Shown: piece after piece, positions 17,162 to 26,077 of the stretch
Numbering within the stretch: position 1 is the first letter of the stretch
Layout of the letters: every line of letters starts with the position of its first letter
Assembly: GCA_016186945.1 (NCBI GenBank)
Contig: JACPKR010000035.1
Span: 1-58,391 of the forward strand
Reading direction: 5' to 3'
Length of the DNA stretch: 58,391 bases
Source of the DNA: Deltaproteobacteria bacterium
Lineage (GTDB): Bacteria; Bdellovibrionota_B; Oligoflexia; Oligoflexales; Bog-1112
Made by a program: the position numbers and the translations under genes
Notes under the pieces: model-generated
What the model saw: only the letters and a program-made list of their open reading frames with translations
What the model was told of the DNA's origin: nothing
Database searches by the model: none

Positions 17162-20118
17162 CGTTTCGACTGATCACCTGTTTGACACTGTTTGCCTGTT
17201 TCGCAGAGACCAGTGTTGCCCTCCCCCTTAGTTTCGGCATCAGTCAGGGGGACCTGTCTTACGACGAACTTTCCTCAGATGATTTTCATATCTATCACGA
17301 CAAGCGCGTTCCACACGAAGCTGCGATGGCTCTGGAAGCGCTGAGTGCCGCAAAGTCGCCATTCGAAGTATGGTTCGATGAAAAACGAACACGACCCATG
17401 CCTGTCATCATGTCAGCTGTCACGTCTGGCGCGTCGTTTGCCAACCTGATCACAGATGCTATGGAGCTTCAAACTTTGGGCCGGGGACCCAGGGACCTGT
17501 TCTGGCATGAGTATGTACACATGAGTATGTATCTGCATCTGAGAAACTTCTTCGGACCTGCAGGGATCGTCATTCACATCCCCTGGATGCCAGCCTGGTT
17601 TATCGAGGGACTTGCGGAAGCCCTTTCCGTCTCCCTCGGTTCTCACGTGACAGCTAGCATTGAACGCTACCAGGCGTTGTCAGGCGATTGGCCGACTTAT
17701 GATCGACTTCACAGCCTTTATACGGAGAGGAATTTCTTCACACGCGGTTACGCCAGCTCGGGAGCCTTTGTCACCTGGCTATTAAGAAAGGGCTATGAAA
17801 ACTCACCCGATTTTTTGCCCCAACTCTTGCGCCGTTTCTACACTTACACTTTGCCACACTATTATCCGTTGTCTATGACACCGGTTACCGACTTCCTCCC
17901 TTTTGATGAGGCGTTGCGAGATTTCTTGGGAAGAACGGGGCGAGAGCTTTACCAGGACTATAAAAAAGAGAGACAAGAATATTGGCAAGAACAGAACGCT
18001 TCCCCCCTTGAGCCGACACCAGAGTTTTACAAAAATCCGGAAACGATTCTGGTGAGCACGCTCACTTCCCAAGGTAATGACGCGGTTGCTTTTGCCCCCG
18101 ATTCAGGGGAATGGACGGAGCTTAAGCTGCACTTCGACAAGCAAGGGTGGTGGGACCAAGGGACGGAAACCAAACAGCGTCTCTCCATCGACCGACTGAC
18201 GAGCTTACTCTCATTGAAGGGTTCTCTGAAGCTTGCCGTTCAGAGTCTGAAACATATGAAGAACGGAACCCCCCAACATCACCTCGTTCTGCTTAGAGAA
18301 AAGGAGGGAGCGTTAGCGATAGAACAAACGCTCGTGAAACGCTCCGGGCGGTTCACAGGGGTTTGGGAAACTTCGACTCACCTGGTATGGAGCGAGTTTG
18401 AAACCGAGATTAGCCGCCTTTGCATGATTGACAAGACGTTTCTTGGACAACCTGTAATCGATCAGAACGTGAAATGCCCGGCGTCCGTAACGCTTCCCCA
18501 GTCTCTCAAGGTTTTGGGGACCGAGACGGAAGAAACCCAAGGTGCTCTTCTCACCACAAAAGTTTGGTACAGCATCGAGGAGCAGACACTAACGGGGGAT
18601 AGGCACGATCTCTGGGTTTGGGATCTCAATACGAACGAGTCACGACCGGTCAAGTTCCTGGAGGGAGGTAACCCCGAGTTCATGTTTTCAGCTGGTCCTG
18701 AGCGATGGCTGTTGGTGGGCGAACGAAGTCAACAGGTTTTACGACGTGTCGCGTCTGACGGAACTTGCCTGGCCGTTGCCGTCCTTCCTGACCTCGTGAT
18801 GAACGGAACCGGACTCGCGGATGGGTCTCTTGTGTTGGTTTTGTGGCGCGGATCTGAGGAGCACCTCAGAAAAATTGACCCGCGTTTAATGCCCCAGAAA
18901 GCATGCGCGAAAGCTTGGGAGCATAGCTCACCTCTGCTCCTTGCGATGAATGCAGGTGGGATCTTTCCTCTGTCAAAGGCGCTACAGTTGAATGAGGAGA
19001 AAGGCGTAGAACGCCCGTTTAACACGGAATCAACGCGCAAAGCGGCACGCAGACGCTCCCCTGCTTCTTGGCGTCCTCGTCCGGTACTTGCGTTTCCATG
19101 GGTTGGTGCCGATGATGCGTTGGGTTACCAACTCGGGATGGTGACGATCCCTCTTATGGATCACATGCAAAACGAGACACTTTTCGCTTCGCTTCTGGTT
19201 GGGGTACGAAGTCGTTATCCCAACACGTATGTAACCTTGGTGTCTGACAGATTCTGGCCACGTCTCAGCCTGTCAGCGTTTAGGCGCCAAGTCTGGAACG
19301 GTCGATTTCTCCTTGTCGACTCGGAGACGATCGAATCGTCCTACATTGATGAGAAGGGGGTGCGCGCCTCGGCAAATCTTGATGTCCACTTTTCCGATGC
19401 TCTGCTAGCAATAAACGGGGGCGTCCTCGTTGCAAGAAAGGATCAATACATCGGCCCCCCTCTCGTAATAGAAGGCACATTAGTCGAGCCGTTTCTGTCT
19501 GCCACCCTTTCCGCCGGCTTTGGAAAATGGGTGTGGGACCTCAACTTAAACGGAAAAATTGCCTCACCAGCTATGAACAGAGACTTCGATTATAACGTAG
19601 TGGGCGCATCAACGTCCTGGACTCGTTCGCTACCTTTTTTTACGTCGCAAATGTCCCTAAGTTTGGAGGGACAACGAACACGGGGGCGTGCCGAAAAGAC
19701 TCCTTTGCTTAAGCAGATGTATATTCCGCTTAAGACGTTCATCCCCGGAAGTGGGGGAGGTTACAACAAAAACAGTTTTCCAGTATATGGCAAGGGTTCT
19801 CTCTTTAGCGTTCGTTTCGGAGACTCTCAGGGAAGAGGCACGCTTAATTGGAATTTTCCACTGATCAAGGATGTGGACAAACTTATATGGATTGTCTACC
19901 TCGAGGAGCTACGCTTTTCCTCCTTTCTCAACTATGGAGGCGTTTGGAACCAGGGGAATTTCAATCCCGACAAGCATCTGCTCCTTGCTCATGGTCATAA
20001 TGTCGACTTGCTCTTGGAAAACAAGGGCGTTCGTTTGAACTTCGGTTTCGGAGTAGGGCAGGTTAAGGCCGAGCCATTTCAACTCTTCTTCAACGCCGGT
20101 TTCAATGCATTTTTTTAG
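17158..20118 (+). CDS. Large exported gluzincin metalloprotease with predicted C-terminal outer-membrane barrel
   Basis: 986 residues from a TTG at 17158 that overlaps the kdsB stop; AAGGA lies 4 bases upstream, and an in-frame TTG at 17143 is the alternative. Signal peptide: LITCLTLFACFAETSVALP. The zinc site HEYVH is at 117-121, and the third ligand Glu about 150 lies in WFIEGLAEA, the peptidase-MA/gluzincin arrangement. The middle (about 290-640) has repeated Trp/Asp-rich beta strands suggestive of a propeller. The last 350 residues alternate polar and hydrophobic positions and end in FNAFF, as barrels do. Predicted to be an outer-membrane-anchored protease (inference). Confidence 0.7.
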   Translation: MTFRLITCLTLFACFAETSVALPLSFGISQGDLSYDELSSDDFHIYHDKRVPHEAAMALEALSAAKSPFEVWFDEKRTRPMPVIMSAVTSGASFANLITDAMELQTLGRGPRDLFWHEYVHMSMYLHLRNFFGPAGIVIHIPWMPAWFIEGLAEALSVSLGSHVTASIERYQALSGDWPTYDRLHSLYTERNFFTRGYASSGAFVTWLLRKGYENSPDFLPQLLRRFYTYTLPHYYPLSMTPVTDFLPFDEALRDFLGRTGRELYQDYKKERQEYWQEQNASPLEPTPEFYKNPETILVSTLTSQGNDAVAFAPDSGEWTELKLHFDKQGWWDQGTETKQRLSIDRLTSLLSLKGSLKLAVQSLKHMKNGTPQHHLVLLREKEGALAIEQTLVKRSGRFTGVWETSTHLVWSEFETEISRLCMIDKTFLGQPVIDQNVKCPASVTLPQSLKVLGTETEETQGALLTTKVWYSIEEQTLTGDRHDLWVWDLNTNESRPVKFLEGGNPEFMFSAGPERWLLVGERSQQVLRRVASDGTCLAVAVLPDLVMNGTGLADGSLVLVLWRGSEEHLRKIDPRLMPQKACAKAWEHSSPLLLAMNAGGIFPLSKALQLNEEKGVERPFNTESTRKAARRRSPASWRPRPVLAFPWVGADDALGYQLGMVTIPLMDHMQNETLFASLLVGVRSRYPNTYVTLVSDRFWPRLSLSAFRRQVWNGRFLLVDSETIESSYIDEKGVRASANLDVHFSDALLAINGGVLVARKDQYIGPPLVIEGTLVEPFLSATLSAGFGKWVWDLNLNGKIASPAMNRDFDYNVVGASTSWTRSLPFFTSQMSLSLEGQRTRGRAEKTPLLKQMYIPLKTFIPGSGGGYNKNSFPVYGKGSLFSVRFGDSQGRGTLNWNFPLIKDVDKLIWIVYLEELRFSSFLNYGGVWNQGNFNPDKHLLLAHGHNVDLLLENKGVRLNFGFGVGQVKAEPFQLFFNAGFNAFF

Positions 20119-20160
20119 GGTTTTATTCCCCGATGAACTGAACGAAACTTTACAGCCAGA

Positions 20161-20211
20161 GCAACTTACGGGTTACTTTCCTCCCAACCACATCCTTGCC
20201 GCAAGCGGGTT
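20161..20211. repeat. Repeat A, decayed fragment
   Basis: CAACTTACGGGTTACTTTCC, followed by TCCCAACCACATCCTTGCCG and CAAGCGGGTT, corresponds to the inner anti-SD-like segment and a damaged terminal repeat. It lies between the metalloprotease and aroC. Confidence 0.65.
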
Positions 20212-20248
20212 GTTGCAAACAATCGACTGGGCGTTTACAAATTAGACC

Positions 20249-21322
20249 ATGCTAAACACATTCGGACATCTTTTTCGCATCACAACCTTTGGGGAGTCCC
20301 ACGGGCCCGCCTTGGGGGCGGTTATTGATGGATGCCCGGCGGGAGTGAAAATTTCCCTGGAACGCATCCAAGAATTTGTCGACCGCCGTCGACCAGGACA
20401 AAGCCCTCTGACCACTCAGAGGAAAGAAAACGATCAAGTTGAGTGTTTATCCGGGCTGGAAGATGGGGTCACGCTGGGAAGCCCCATAGCGTTATTGATT
20501 CGCAATCACGATGCGCGACCGAAGGATTACGATAGCTTCTCACGGGTCTATCGACCTTCGCATGCTGACTTTACAGTCGAGAAAAAGTTCGGAATTCGTT
20601 CCCAGAGCGGTGGGGGCCGGCTTAGCGCAAGAGAAACAGTTGCCCGTGTGGCAGCTGCCGGGGTCGCGCAGCAAGTGCTCGAAGCTTTTGTGCCGGACCT
20701 TAAGGTCAGCGCGTTTATCTCTTCCGTTCACCAGGAGATGGGGGTTTTTGGGGGGGGTGGGGGAAACGCCTGCACAGAGGGGGGCCAAGGAGGCACTCAT
20801 CCACAAAAGATGGAGACGTGCATCCTCGATGCGAAAGAGCGCGGGGATACGGTCGGTGGAACCATTACTTGCAAAGTAGTGGGGTGTCCCGTGGGCCTGG
20901 GTGAGCCGCTCTTTGGGAAATTGCACGCCGAGCTTGCCCGCGCCTTGATGAGTATCCCCGCGGCGCGAGGTTTTGAGATAGGTTTGGGTTTTGCAGCCAG
21001 CAAGATGTTTGGATCGGAACATAACGACCCCTTCGTTTCGGAGGGGGGAAAGATTCGCACGAAGACCAACCATTCAGGTGGCATTCAGGGAGGTATTTCC
21101 AACGGCGAAGACATTCATCTGTGCGTCGCCTTCAAGCCACCCTCTACCATTTTTCAAGAACAAGCTTCAGTGGATAGAGAGGGAAACTCCGTTGCGTTCA
21201 AGCCCCATGCAGGACGTCACGACCCCTGCGTCTTGCCCCGCGCCGTTCCGATTGTGGAGGCTATGGTTATTCTCGTTCTGGTTGACCATTTGTTGATGAT
21301 GAAAAGCAGAAGGATCGAGTAG
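20249..21322 (+). CDS. aroC: Chorismate synthase
   Basis: Final shikimate-pathway step, EPSP to chorismate, using reduced FMN. Family signatures are all present: GHLFRITTFGESHGPALGAV at the N-terminus, RPGQSPLTTQRKE, RPSHADFTVEKKFGIR with GGGRLSARET, and the C-terminal GRHDPCVLPRAVPIVEAM. Length is 357 residues. A Gly-rich loop around residues 165-185 is encoded by long G runs (20743-20765) that could be slippage-prone. Chorismate feeds aromatic amino acids and the futalosine route, whose gene mqnA is 3.7 kb downstream. No clear Shine-Dalgarno is visible before the ATG. Confidence 0.95.
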   Translation: MLNTFGHLFRITTFGESHGPALGAVIDGCPAGVKISLERIQEFVDRRRPGQSPLTTQRKENDQVECLSGLEDGVTLGSPIALLIRNHDARPKDYDSFSRVYRPSHADFTVEKKFGIRSQSGGGRLSARETVARVAAAGVAQQVLEAFVPDLKVSAFISSVHQEMGVFGGGGGNACTEGGQGGTHPQKMETCILDAKERGDTVGGTITCKVVGCPVGLGEPLFGKLHAELARALMSIPAARGFEIGLGFAASKMFGSEHNDPFVSEGGKIRTKTNHSGGIQGGISNGEDIHLCVAFKPPSTIFQEQASVDREGNSVAFKPHAGRHDPCVLPRAVPIVEAMVILVLVDHLLMMKSRRIE

Positions 21323-21345
21323 ATGAATCAAAGACATGAGGCCCT

Positions 21346-22818
21346 ATGTTTTCTACAGTGTTCAAGATAATCAATTTGGGGACAAACTTTTTGAAAAAAG
21401 TTATTTCCCCAACCCCCTTTTCAAAAACTTCAGTATCTAAAGTTTTTTGGGGGGATGTTTGGATCTTCGGCGCGGTAGCATGCCGGCTGATCGGCGCGAT
21501 GGCGCAGGTGTTTCACCCGCTGGTGCCGCCCCATATCTGGCGCCAGTCGAGCACGCTCGGCGTAGCGATGCGCTACTGGCTCCGCTGGACGGTGGAAAAA
21601 GGCGCGCACCCATGGCTTCCTGCCGTGCTCGAGAGCGGTGACACGCAGGGCATCATGCCCATGGAGTTTCCGCTGCTGAACGTGTTTGCAGCGCCAGCCT
21701 TCGCCTTGGGCCCACGGTGGGGAATGATGGCAGCACAGGGCATGCTCCTCGCGCTCGTCGTGGGCCTGGTGCTTGCAAACCTGCGTGCTTGGCGCGACAA
21801 GTGCTTCGGCGCGTTTCCTGCAGGGCGAGTGATTCTGTTTGCGGGCATTTTCTCCTTCGCTGCGCCGTTTGCGTTCCGCTATATTTCCGATTTCTGCGCG
21901 ATGCAGGTCGTGCTCCTCGGCTGCGCTGCTCTGTGGAATGAACGTGAGAATGCGACTCTAACCAAGCTTGCAGGCTGTGCTGCCGTAGCTCTCGGGGTTT
22001 TGCTCAAGCCCACAGCTGTGATCGCCCTTGCTGTGCTGCTCCTACACCCGCGCCCGATTCGGGCTGTGCTGCGCAACGTGCTCCCGCTCGCTGTTGCGCT
22101 TGCTCTCGGGCTTGCGTACTACACGCGCGGGATGGTCTACATTGGGCAATTCCGGGAGCTTGAGCCCTTGTTCGCTGTGCAGTTCCGGGAGCCTTGGCAA
22201 GCAATCCTGCAATTCGCTGGTGATCCTGTGCAGCTCTTGCAGCTCATTAACTTCAACGCATTCTTCCCTTACGGCCTCGTGCTCGTCATTCTGGCAACCG
22301 TATGTCCGTTGGCGCCCGGGGTGCGTCGTGATCTCGTCCCCCTCGCTCTGCTCCTCGCTCTGCAGGTCCTCACCATCGGAGTTCTCGACGGCATTCACGC
22401 GTTCCAGCACACGTACTATTTCCTCAGCTGTGCGCCGATCGCAGCATGCATCTACCTCCTGCTCTGGGAACATACCCGCGTGCGTTTTTTCAAAGTGCTG
22501 TTCGCTGCCCTCTTGATTGTGCGCACTCTCGAGCTTGCCGGACAGGACGCTCGCGGGTGGTGGGACGACAACACCGCATTTACGCTCTTCGCAGAATGCG
22601 AAGCGTTGCGGGAACAGCAAGCGCAGCTACCATGGGGGCAAGGACAGGTGTTCCGTGCTAGCGTCGAGGATTACCCGCTCCTCGGCCTCTGCTTCGGCGA
22701 ACGCCAAGGGTCAGAGATCGCACCCTATGGCTTCTTTTACAAACAAGGCCCCTTGCCTCCTGGCTGCCAACCCCTCGCAAGCAGTCAACACCTCGTCCTC
22801 GCAACTTGCACACCCTGA
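21346..22818 (+). CDS. GC-rich polytopic glycosyltransferase-like membrane protein; N-terminus encoded by repeat B
   Basis: 490 residues. The first about 37 come from repeat B (VFKIINLGTNFLKKVISPTP). The rest is a multispan protein with about ten hydrophobic segments. HIWRQSSTLGVAMRYWLRW resembles the first periplasmic motif (WRQxDT) of membrane GT-C glycosyltransferases of the PMT/ArnT kind. GC content and CGC/GCG/CTC codon use are visibly higher than in all neighbours, and the boundary is sharp at about 21455. This suggests acquisition from a GC-rich donor (inference). The gene's native start has been lost or replaced by the repeat; MAQVFHPLV (about 21499) is an alternative start. Confidence 0.7.
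   Translation: MFSTVFKIINLGTNFLKKVISPTPFSKTSVSKVFWGDVWIFGAVACRLIGAMAQVFHPLVPPHIWRQSSTLGVAMRYWLRWTVEKGAHPWLPAVLESGDTQGIMPMEFPLLNVFAAPAFALGPRWGMMAAQGMLLALVVGLVLANLRAWRDKCFGAFPAGRVILFAGIFSFAAPFAFRYISDFCAMQVVLLGCAALWNERENATLTKLAGCAAVALGVLLKPTAVIALAVLLLHPRPIRAVLRNVLPLAVALALGLAYYTRGMVYIGQFRELEPLFAVQFREPWQAILQFAGDPVQLLQLINFNAFFPYGLVLVILATVCPLAPGVRRDLVPLALLLALQVLTIGVLDGIHAFQHTYYFLSCAPIAACIYLLLWEHTRVRFFKVLFAALLIVRTLELAGQDARGWWDDNTAFTLFAECEALREQQAQLPWGQGQVFRASVEDYPLLGLCFGERQGSEIAPYGFFYKQGPLPPGCQPLASSQHLVLATCTP
21352..21455. repeat. Repeat B, 5' two-thirds, fused to the GC-rich gene
   Basis: It begins TCTACAGTGTTCAAGATAAT, the outer end seen also at 56317. It contains the first two hairpins and stops abruptly at TTTTTTGGGGGGAT, where GC-rich coding DNA begins. 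Confidence 0.9.
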
Positions 22819-22835
22819 CACGTTTAGGTTAGGCA

Positions 22836-23402
22836 TCACTCGCGCGATGGTTTAAGCAAACCTTTCTCGCTCCCTATCCACTGAACGGGTTTATCCCAAT
22901 CGTCCAGTGGTAACTCATCCACAATAAATTCATCAAATGCGACCGCTATTGAGACGACTTGGGGGTATTTGGCAAGGTAGATGTCGTAGTATCCTTTTCC
23001 AAAACCTAGGCGGATACCTTTCTTATCGACGGCCAAGCAGGGAATGACAACAACCGTTCGTTCATCAGGAACCATTTTCGGGGCACGTCGCGGGCTAGGT
23101 TCCGGGATTCCCCACTTGTTCGTTTTCAATACGTCATTTCTCTTCCATCGGTGAAATTCCATTTCCTTGTCTGACAAAACGACGGGAAGGCCGAGCGGAA
23201 GGCGTTCGAATAAAATTTCTGCGAGGAATTCCAAGCGAGGTTCATTTTTAATTGATTTGAACAGACAAACCTGAGAAGTCGCCTGCTCCAGGATGAAGCC
23301 AAGAAGATGCTCACAGATTTGCAAACTTCCTTGAGAAACACGCTGAGGGTTAAGCTGTGTTCGTTTTGTCAGGAAAGAACTCCGCATCGCTGATTTGTCC
23401 AT
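22836..23402 (-). CDS. fau: 5-formyltetrahydrofolate cyclo-ligase
   Basis: Recycles 5-formyl-THF to 5,10-methenyl-THF with ATP. 188 residues from ATG 23402, which has GGGGGAG upstream. The frame is open further to 23555 but passes into repeat B (KFFGGRCGGELFFKK), which is unlikely to be native. The family signature LGFGKGYYDIYLA is present, as is MRSSFLTKRTQL near the N-terminus. It is convergent with the GC-rich membrane gene, 17 bp between stops. Confidence 0.9.
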   Translation of the reverse strand: MDKSAMRSSFLTKRTQLNPQRVSQGSLQICEHLLGFILEQATSQVCLFKSIKNEPRLEFLAEILFERLPLGLPVVLSDKEMEFHRWKRNDVLKTNKWGIPEPSPRRAPKMVPDERTVVVIPCLAVDKKGIRLGFGKGYYDIYLAKYPQVVSIAVAFDEFIVDELPLDDWDKPVQWIGSEKGLLKPSRE

Positions 23403-23470
23403 AACGGAATCTCCCCCTGCCTTGAAGCGACAACAAAATTGAACGAACGATTTATCTAATGCGCTCAAAT

Positions 23471-23638
23471 CTATAGTATTTGGGAAAAAGAATTTGTGGA
23501 GAGGACCTTTTTTGAAAAAAAGTTCCCCTCCACACCTCCCCCCAAAAAACTTCAAATACTGAAGTTTTTGAAAAGGGGCTTGGGGAAATAACTTTTTTCA
23601 AAAAGTTTGTCCCCAAATTGATTATCTTGAACACTATA
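23471..23638. repeat. Repeat B, best full-length copy
   Basis: 168 bp bounded by CTATAGTATTTGGG on the left and, on the right, the inverted ATAGTGTTCAAGATAATC. The ends therefore share a short inverted repeat, CTATAGT. Three successive perfect or near-perfect hairpins fill the element. It sits in the divergent interval between fau and hemL and leaves only about 35 bp for the hemL promoter and RBS. Confidence 0.93.
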
Positions 23639-23672
23639 TTCGGAATTTGCCAAAGATCTTTGGAGATATCTT

Positions 23673-24974
23673 ATGGATCGAATGCGATCAAAAACCCTAT
23701 ATGAACGTTCTCTCACCCTCATGCCAGGGGGAGTTAATTCTCCCGCCCGTTCTTTTAAGTCGGTCGAGACATTTCCTTCCTTTATCGAGCGTGCTTATGG
23801 GTCGCGATTGTGGGATGTCGATGGAAACGAATACATCGACTATGTGGGATCCTGGGGGCCAGCCATTGTTGGCCATGCCCATGAGAAAGTGGTCGCCGCG
23901 ATTCATGAGGCAGCCATGAAGGGGATTAGCTTCGGCGCTGCTACTGAGGGTGAAAATAAGTTTGCGGAGCTAGTCTTATCGGCTTTTCCAGCCATGGATC
24001 GCATCCGTCTTGTTTCCACGGGGACGGAAGCATGCATGACTGCACTTCGTCTAGCCCGAGCTTGCACGAGTCGCGATAAATTCATAAAGTTCAGTGGTAA
24101 CTATCACGGGCATTCCGATTTTTTCCTCAGTTCCGCAGGCTCCGGCCTTGCTACTTTGGGGATTCCCGCCTGCAAGGGAGTGCCCAAAAGTGTTGCGGAA
24201 ACAGCCTTGACAGTTCCCTTCAACGACACATCGGCTGTAAAGGAAGCGTTCCGCCGTAATCGCGGGGAGATCGCGGCCGTTTTTGTAGAGCCTTTTGTTG
24301 GCAATGCCGGATTCATCCGTCCTGGCGAGGGCTTCTTGGAGACTTTGCGTGAAATCTGCTCCGAGGAAGGCAGTCTCTTGGTCTTCGATGAGGTCATCAC
24401 GGGCTTTCGAGTGGCTTGGGGGGGGGCCCAGGCGATGCTCGGGATTGAGCCGGACCTGACGACGCTGGGGAAAGTGATCGGAGGTGGCCTTCCCCTGGCC
24501 GCCTTGGGGGGGAAGCTTGAATTTATGAATCATCTCGCCCCCATAGGGCAAGTTTATCAGGCAGGGACCTTGTCCGGTAACCCGCTGGCGGTGGCCTGTG
24601 GCCTGCGTACACTCTCGATCTTGGCAGAGGAGGGAAGCTATGATAGTCTCAGCCGAAATATGAAACGGTTAATCCAAGGTATTCAGAAACTGGCCTTAGC
24701 GCACAAACTTCCCCTTCAGGTGGATGGTGAAGGTGGACTTTTCGGCCTATTCTTTTCAAACACTCCCGTTCATTGCTTCGAGCAGGCGAAAGCTTGCGAT
24801 CAAAACCGTTTCCTGAGATTTTTCCACGCTGTCTTGAAGCGAGGTCTTTACTGGGCACCTTCCGCATTTGAAGCAGGTTTTCTCTCTCTCGCTCACAGTG
24901 ATAACGATATTCTCGAGACCTTGCGCATTGTTGATGCGGCATTTCAGGAAATTAAAGCAGAGGCCATCTTGTGA
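23673..24974 (+). CDS. hemL: Glutamate-1-semialdehyde 2,1-aminomutase
   Basis: PLP enzyme making 5-aminolevulinate from glutamate-1-semialdehyde, the C5 route of haem synthesis. Signatures: LMPGGVNSPARSF near the N-terminus, STGTEACMTALRLAR, SSAGSGLATLGIPACKGVP, and the PLP lysine in TTLGKVIGGGLP (about residue 267). Length (433) is typical. The ATG has GGAG at suitable distance. The stop overlaps the next start (GTGA), so hemL and mqnA are translationally coupled. hemL argues against an ALA-synthase lineage such as classical Alphaproteobacteria. Confidence 0.94.
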   Translation: MDRMRSKTLYERSLTLMPGGVNSPARSFKSVETFPSFIERAYGSRLWDVDGNEYIDYVGSWGPAIVGHAHEKVVAAIHEAAMKGISFGAATEGENKFAELVLSAFPAMDRIRLVSTGTEACMTALRLARACTSRDKFIKFSGNYHGHSDFFLSSAGSGLATLGIPACKGVPKSVAETALTVPFNDTSAVKEAFRRNRGEIAAVFVEPFVGNAGFIRPGEGFLETLREICSEEGSLLVFDEVITGFRVAWGGAQAMLGIEPDLTTLGKVIGGGLPLAALGGKLEFMNHLAPIGQVYQAGTLSGNPLAVACGLRTLSILAEEGSYDSLSRNMKRLIQGIQKLALAHKLPLQVDGEGGLFGLFFSNTPVHCFEQAKACDQNRFLRFFHAVLKRGLYWAPSAFEAGFLSLAHSDNDILETLRIVDAAFQEIKAEAIL

Positions 24975-25957
24975 ATACAGTGAATAAGATAACATCGTTG
25001 AAAATCGGGATGATCCCCTACTGGAACCTTTTGCCCTTTCGGCATGAACTGTCCTTCAATCGGGGCATGTCGATAGAACTTAAAACCGGCCATCCTACGG
25101 CAGTAAACAAATGGTTAAGCGAGGGCGCAATCCATCTCGCTCCCTCTTCGAGTATTTGTCTCAACATGCCAGGTTTCGAAATGTCTCTACCCATGGGGGT
25201 TGCCAGTGACGGTGCCGTGAAAAGCGTATTCCTGGGCCTGCATACCGAGCATTTGCCTTTGCTTCCCATTCTTGAGGAACGCGAAAAAGTCGTACGAGAC
25301 ATATTCCTACAAGCACAATCCTCACAGCAGTTCGATGCCAGGCAAGTGTCGCAAATAGCTTGGGAAGCCGTTAAAAGTCTCCCGAGTTTCCCGATCACAG
25401 AATGTCCCTCGATCGTTCTTCCCCCCGCCTCCGCCAGTAGCGTTGGACTTGCAAAATTTCTCTACAACATCTGGTTTGGCTGCGAAGCTTACAAATTCAT
25501 GGCCGGTCGTAATTTTGCGAAATTATATAACGACAAAAAGCCTATAGAGCTTGTGATCGGTGACGAAGCTCTGATTAAAAGGCCTCGATTTGCCAAGATT
25601 CTCGATCTTGGTGAATTCTGGAAAGACCTGACAGGTTTACCCTTTGTCTATGCTGTATGGCAGAGTAAGGGACTCTGCCTCAATGGATGGCGAAAAAAAA
25701 TACTTGAAGTGGGTGAGCTTGCCGAGCAGAAAATGCACCTCGATGCGTCCGACTATCTTCCGAGCTTGGAGCCAAAGGACGAGAGCGGCAATTCCATTAG
25801 CCTCTCAGAATATTGGAAAGGTATAAAATACAAGCTGGGACCCGAAGAATTTCGGGGCTTACTCGCCTTCCTGTGCCTGTCACGCAAAATTTCTGACCGT
25901 CCCCTAGACCATGAAATTGCTGTTAAGCTACTTCGCTGGCAAGACCTGACCTTGTAG
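24971..25957 (+). CDS. mqnA: Chorismate dehydratase MqnA (futalosine menaquinone pathway)
   Basis: Converts chorismate to 3-enolpyruvylbenzoate, the first step of the futalosine route to menaquinone. Family features: IGMIPYWNLLPF near residue 12, VIGDEALIKRPRFAKILDLG and FWKDLTGLPFVYAVWQSKG in the second half. Length is 328 residues, slightly longer than usual because of a central insertion. It starts with GTG overlapping the hemL stop. Some residues differ from standard MqnA, so a related periplasmic-binding-like MqnA/MqnD family member remains possible. Confidence 0.78.
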   Translation: MNTVNKITSLKIGMIPYWNLLPFRHELSFNRGMSIELKTGHPTAVNKWLSEGAIHLAPSSSICLNMPGFEMSLPMGVASDGAVKSVFLGLHTEHLPLLPILEEREKVVRDIFLQAQSSQQFDARQVSQIAWEAVKSLPSFPITECPSIVLPPASASSVGLAKFLYNIWFGCEAYKFMAGRNFAKLYNDKKPIELVIGDEALIKRPRFAKILDLGEFWKDLTGLPFVYAVWQSKGLCLNGWRKKILEVGELAEQKMHLDASDYLPSLEPKDESGNSISLSEYWKGIKYKLGPEEFRGLLAFLCLSRKISDRPLDHEIAVKLLRWQDLTL

Positions 25958-25961
25958 GCTT

Positions 25962-26067
25962 CCTTGGAGGAACCAGCTGCGCAGTTTCCTCCAAACCACC
26001 TCCTTGCTGCAAGCGGCTTCCTAGGAGGAATTAGCTGCGCGTTTTCTCCAAACCACCTCCTTGCTAC
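25962..26067. repeat. Repeat A hairpin module, two decayed tandem copies
   Basis: The first copy is TTGGAGGAACCAGCTGCGCA, then GTTTCCTCC, AAACCACCTCCTTGC and TGCAAGCGGCTTCC. The second is AGGAGGAATTAGCTGCGCGT, then TTTCTCC and AAACCACCTCCTTGC. They lie directly between mqnA and the outer-membrane-factor gene, whose ATG is only 11 bp after the second copy. Confidence 0.85.
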
Positions 26068-26077
26068 AATACATGTG

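Noticed and set aside
22042-22620. 192-residue antisense frame in the GC-rich gene
   Set aside because: High GC lengthens antisense frames; the product is low-complexity Arg/Glu and shows no family.
25964-26077. 38-residue extension of the TolC-like protein
   Set aside because: Encoded by repeat A modules; it would bury the signal peptide.
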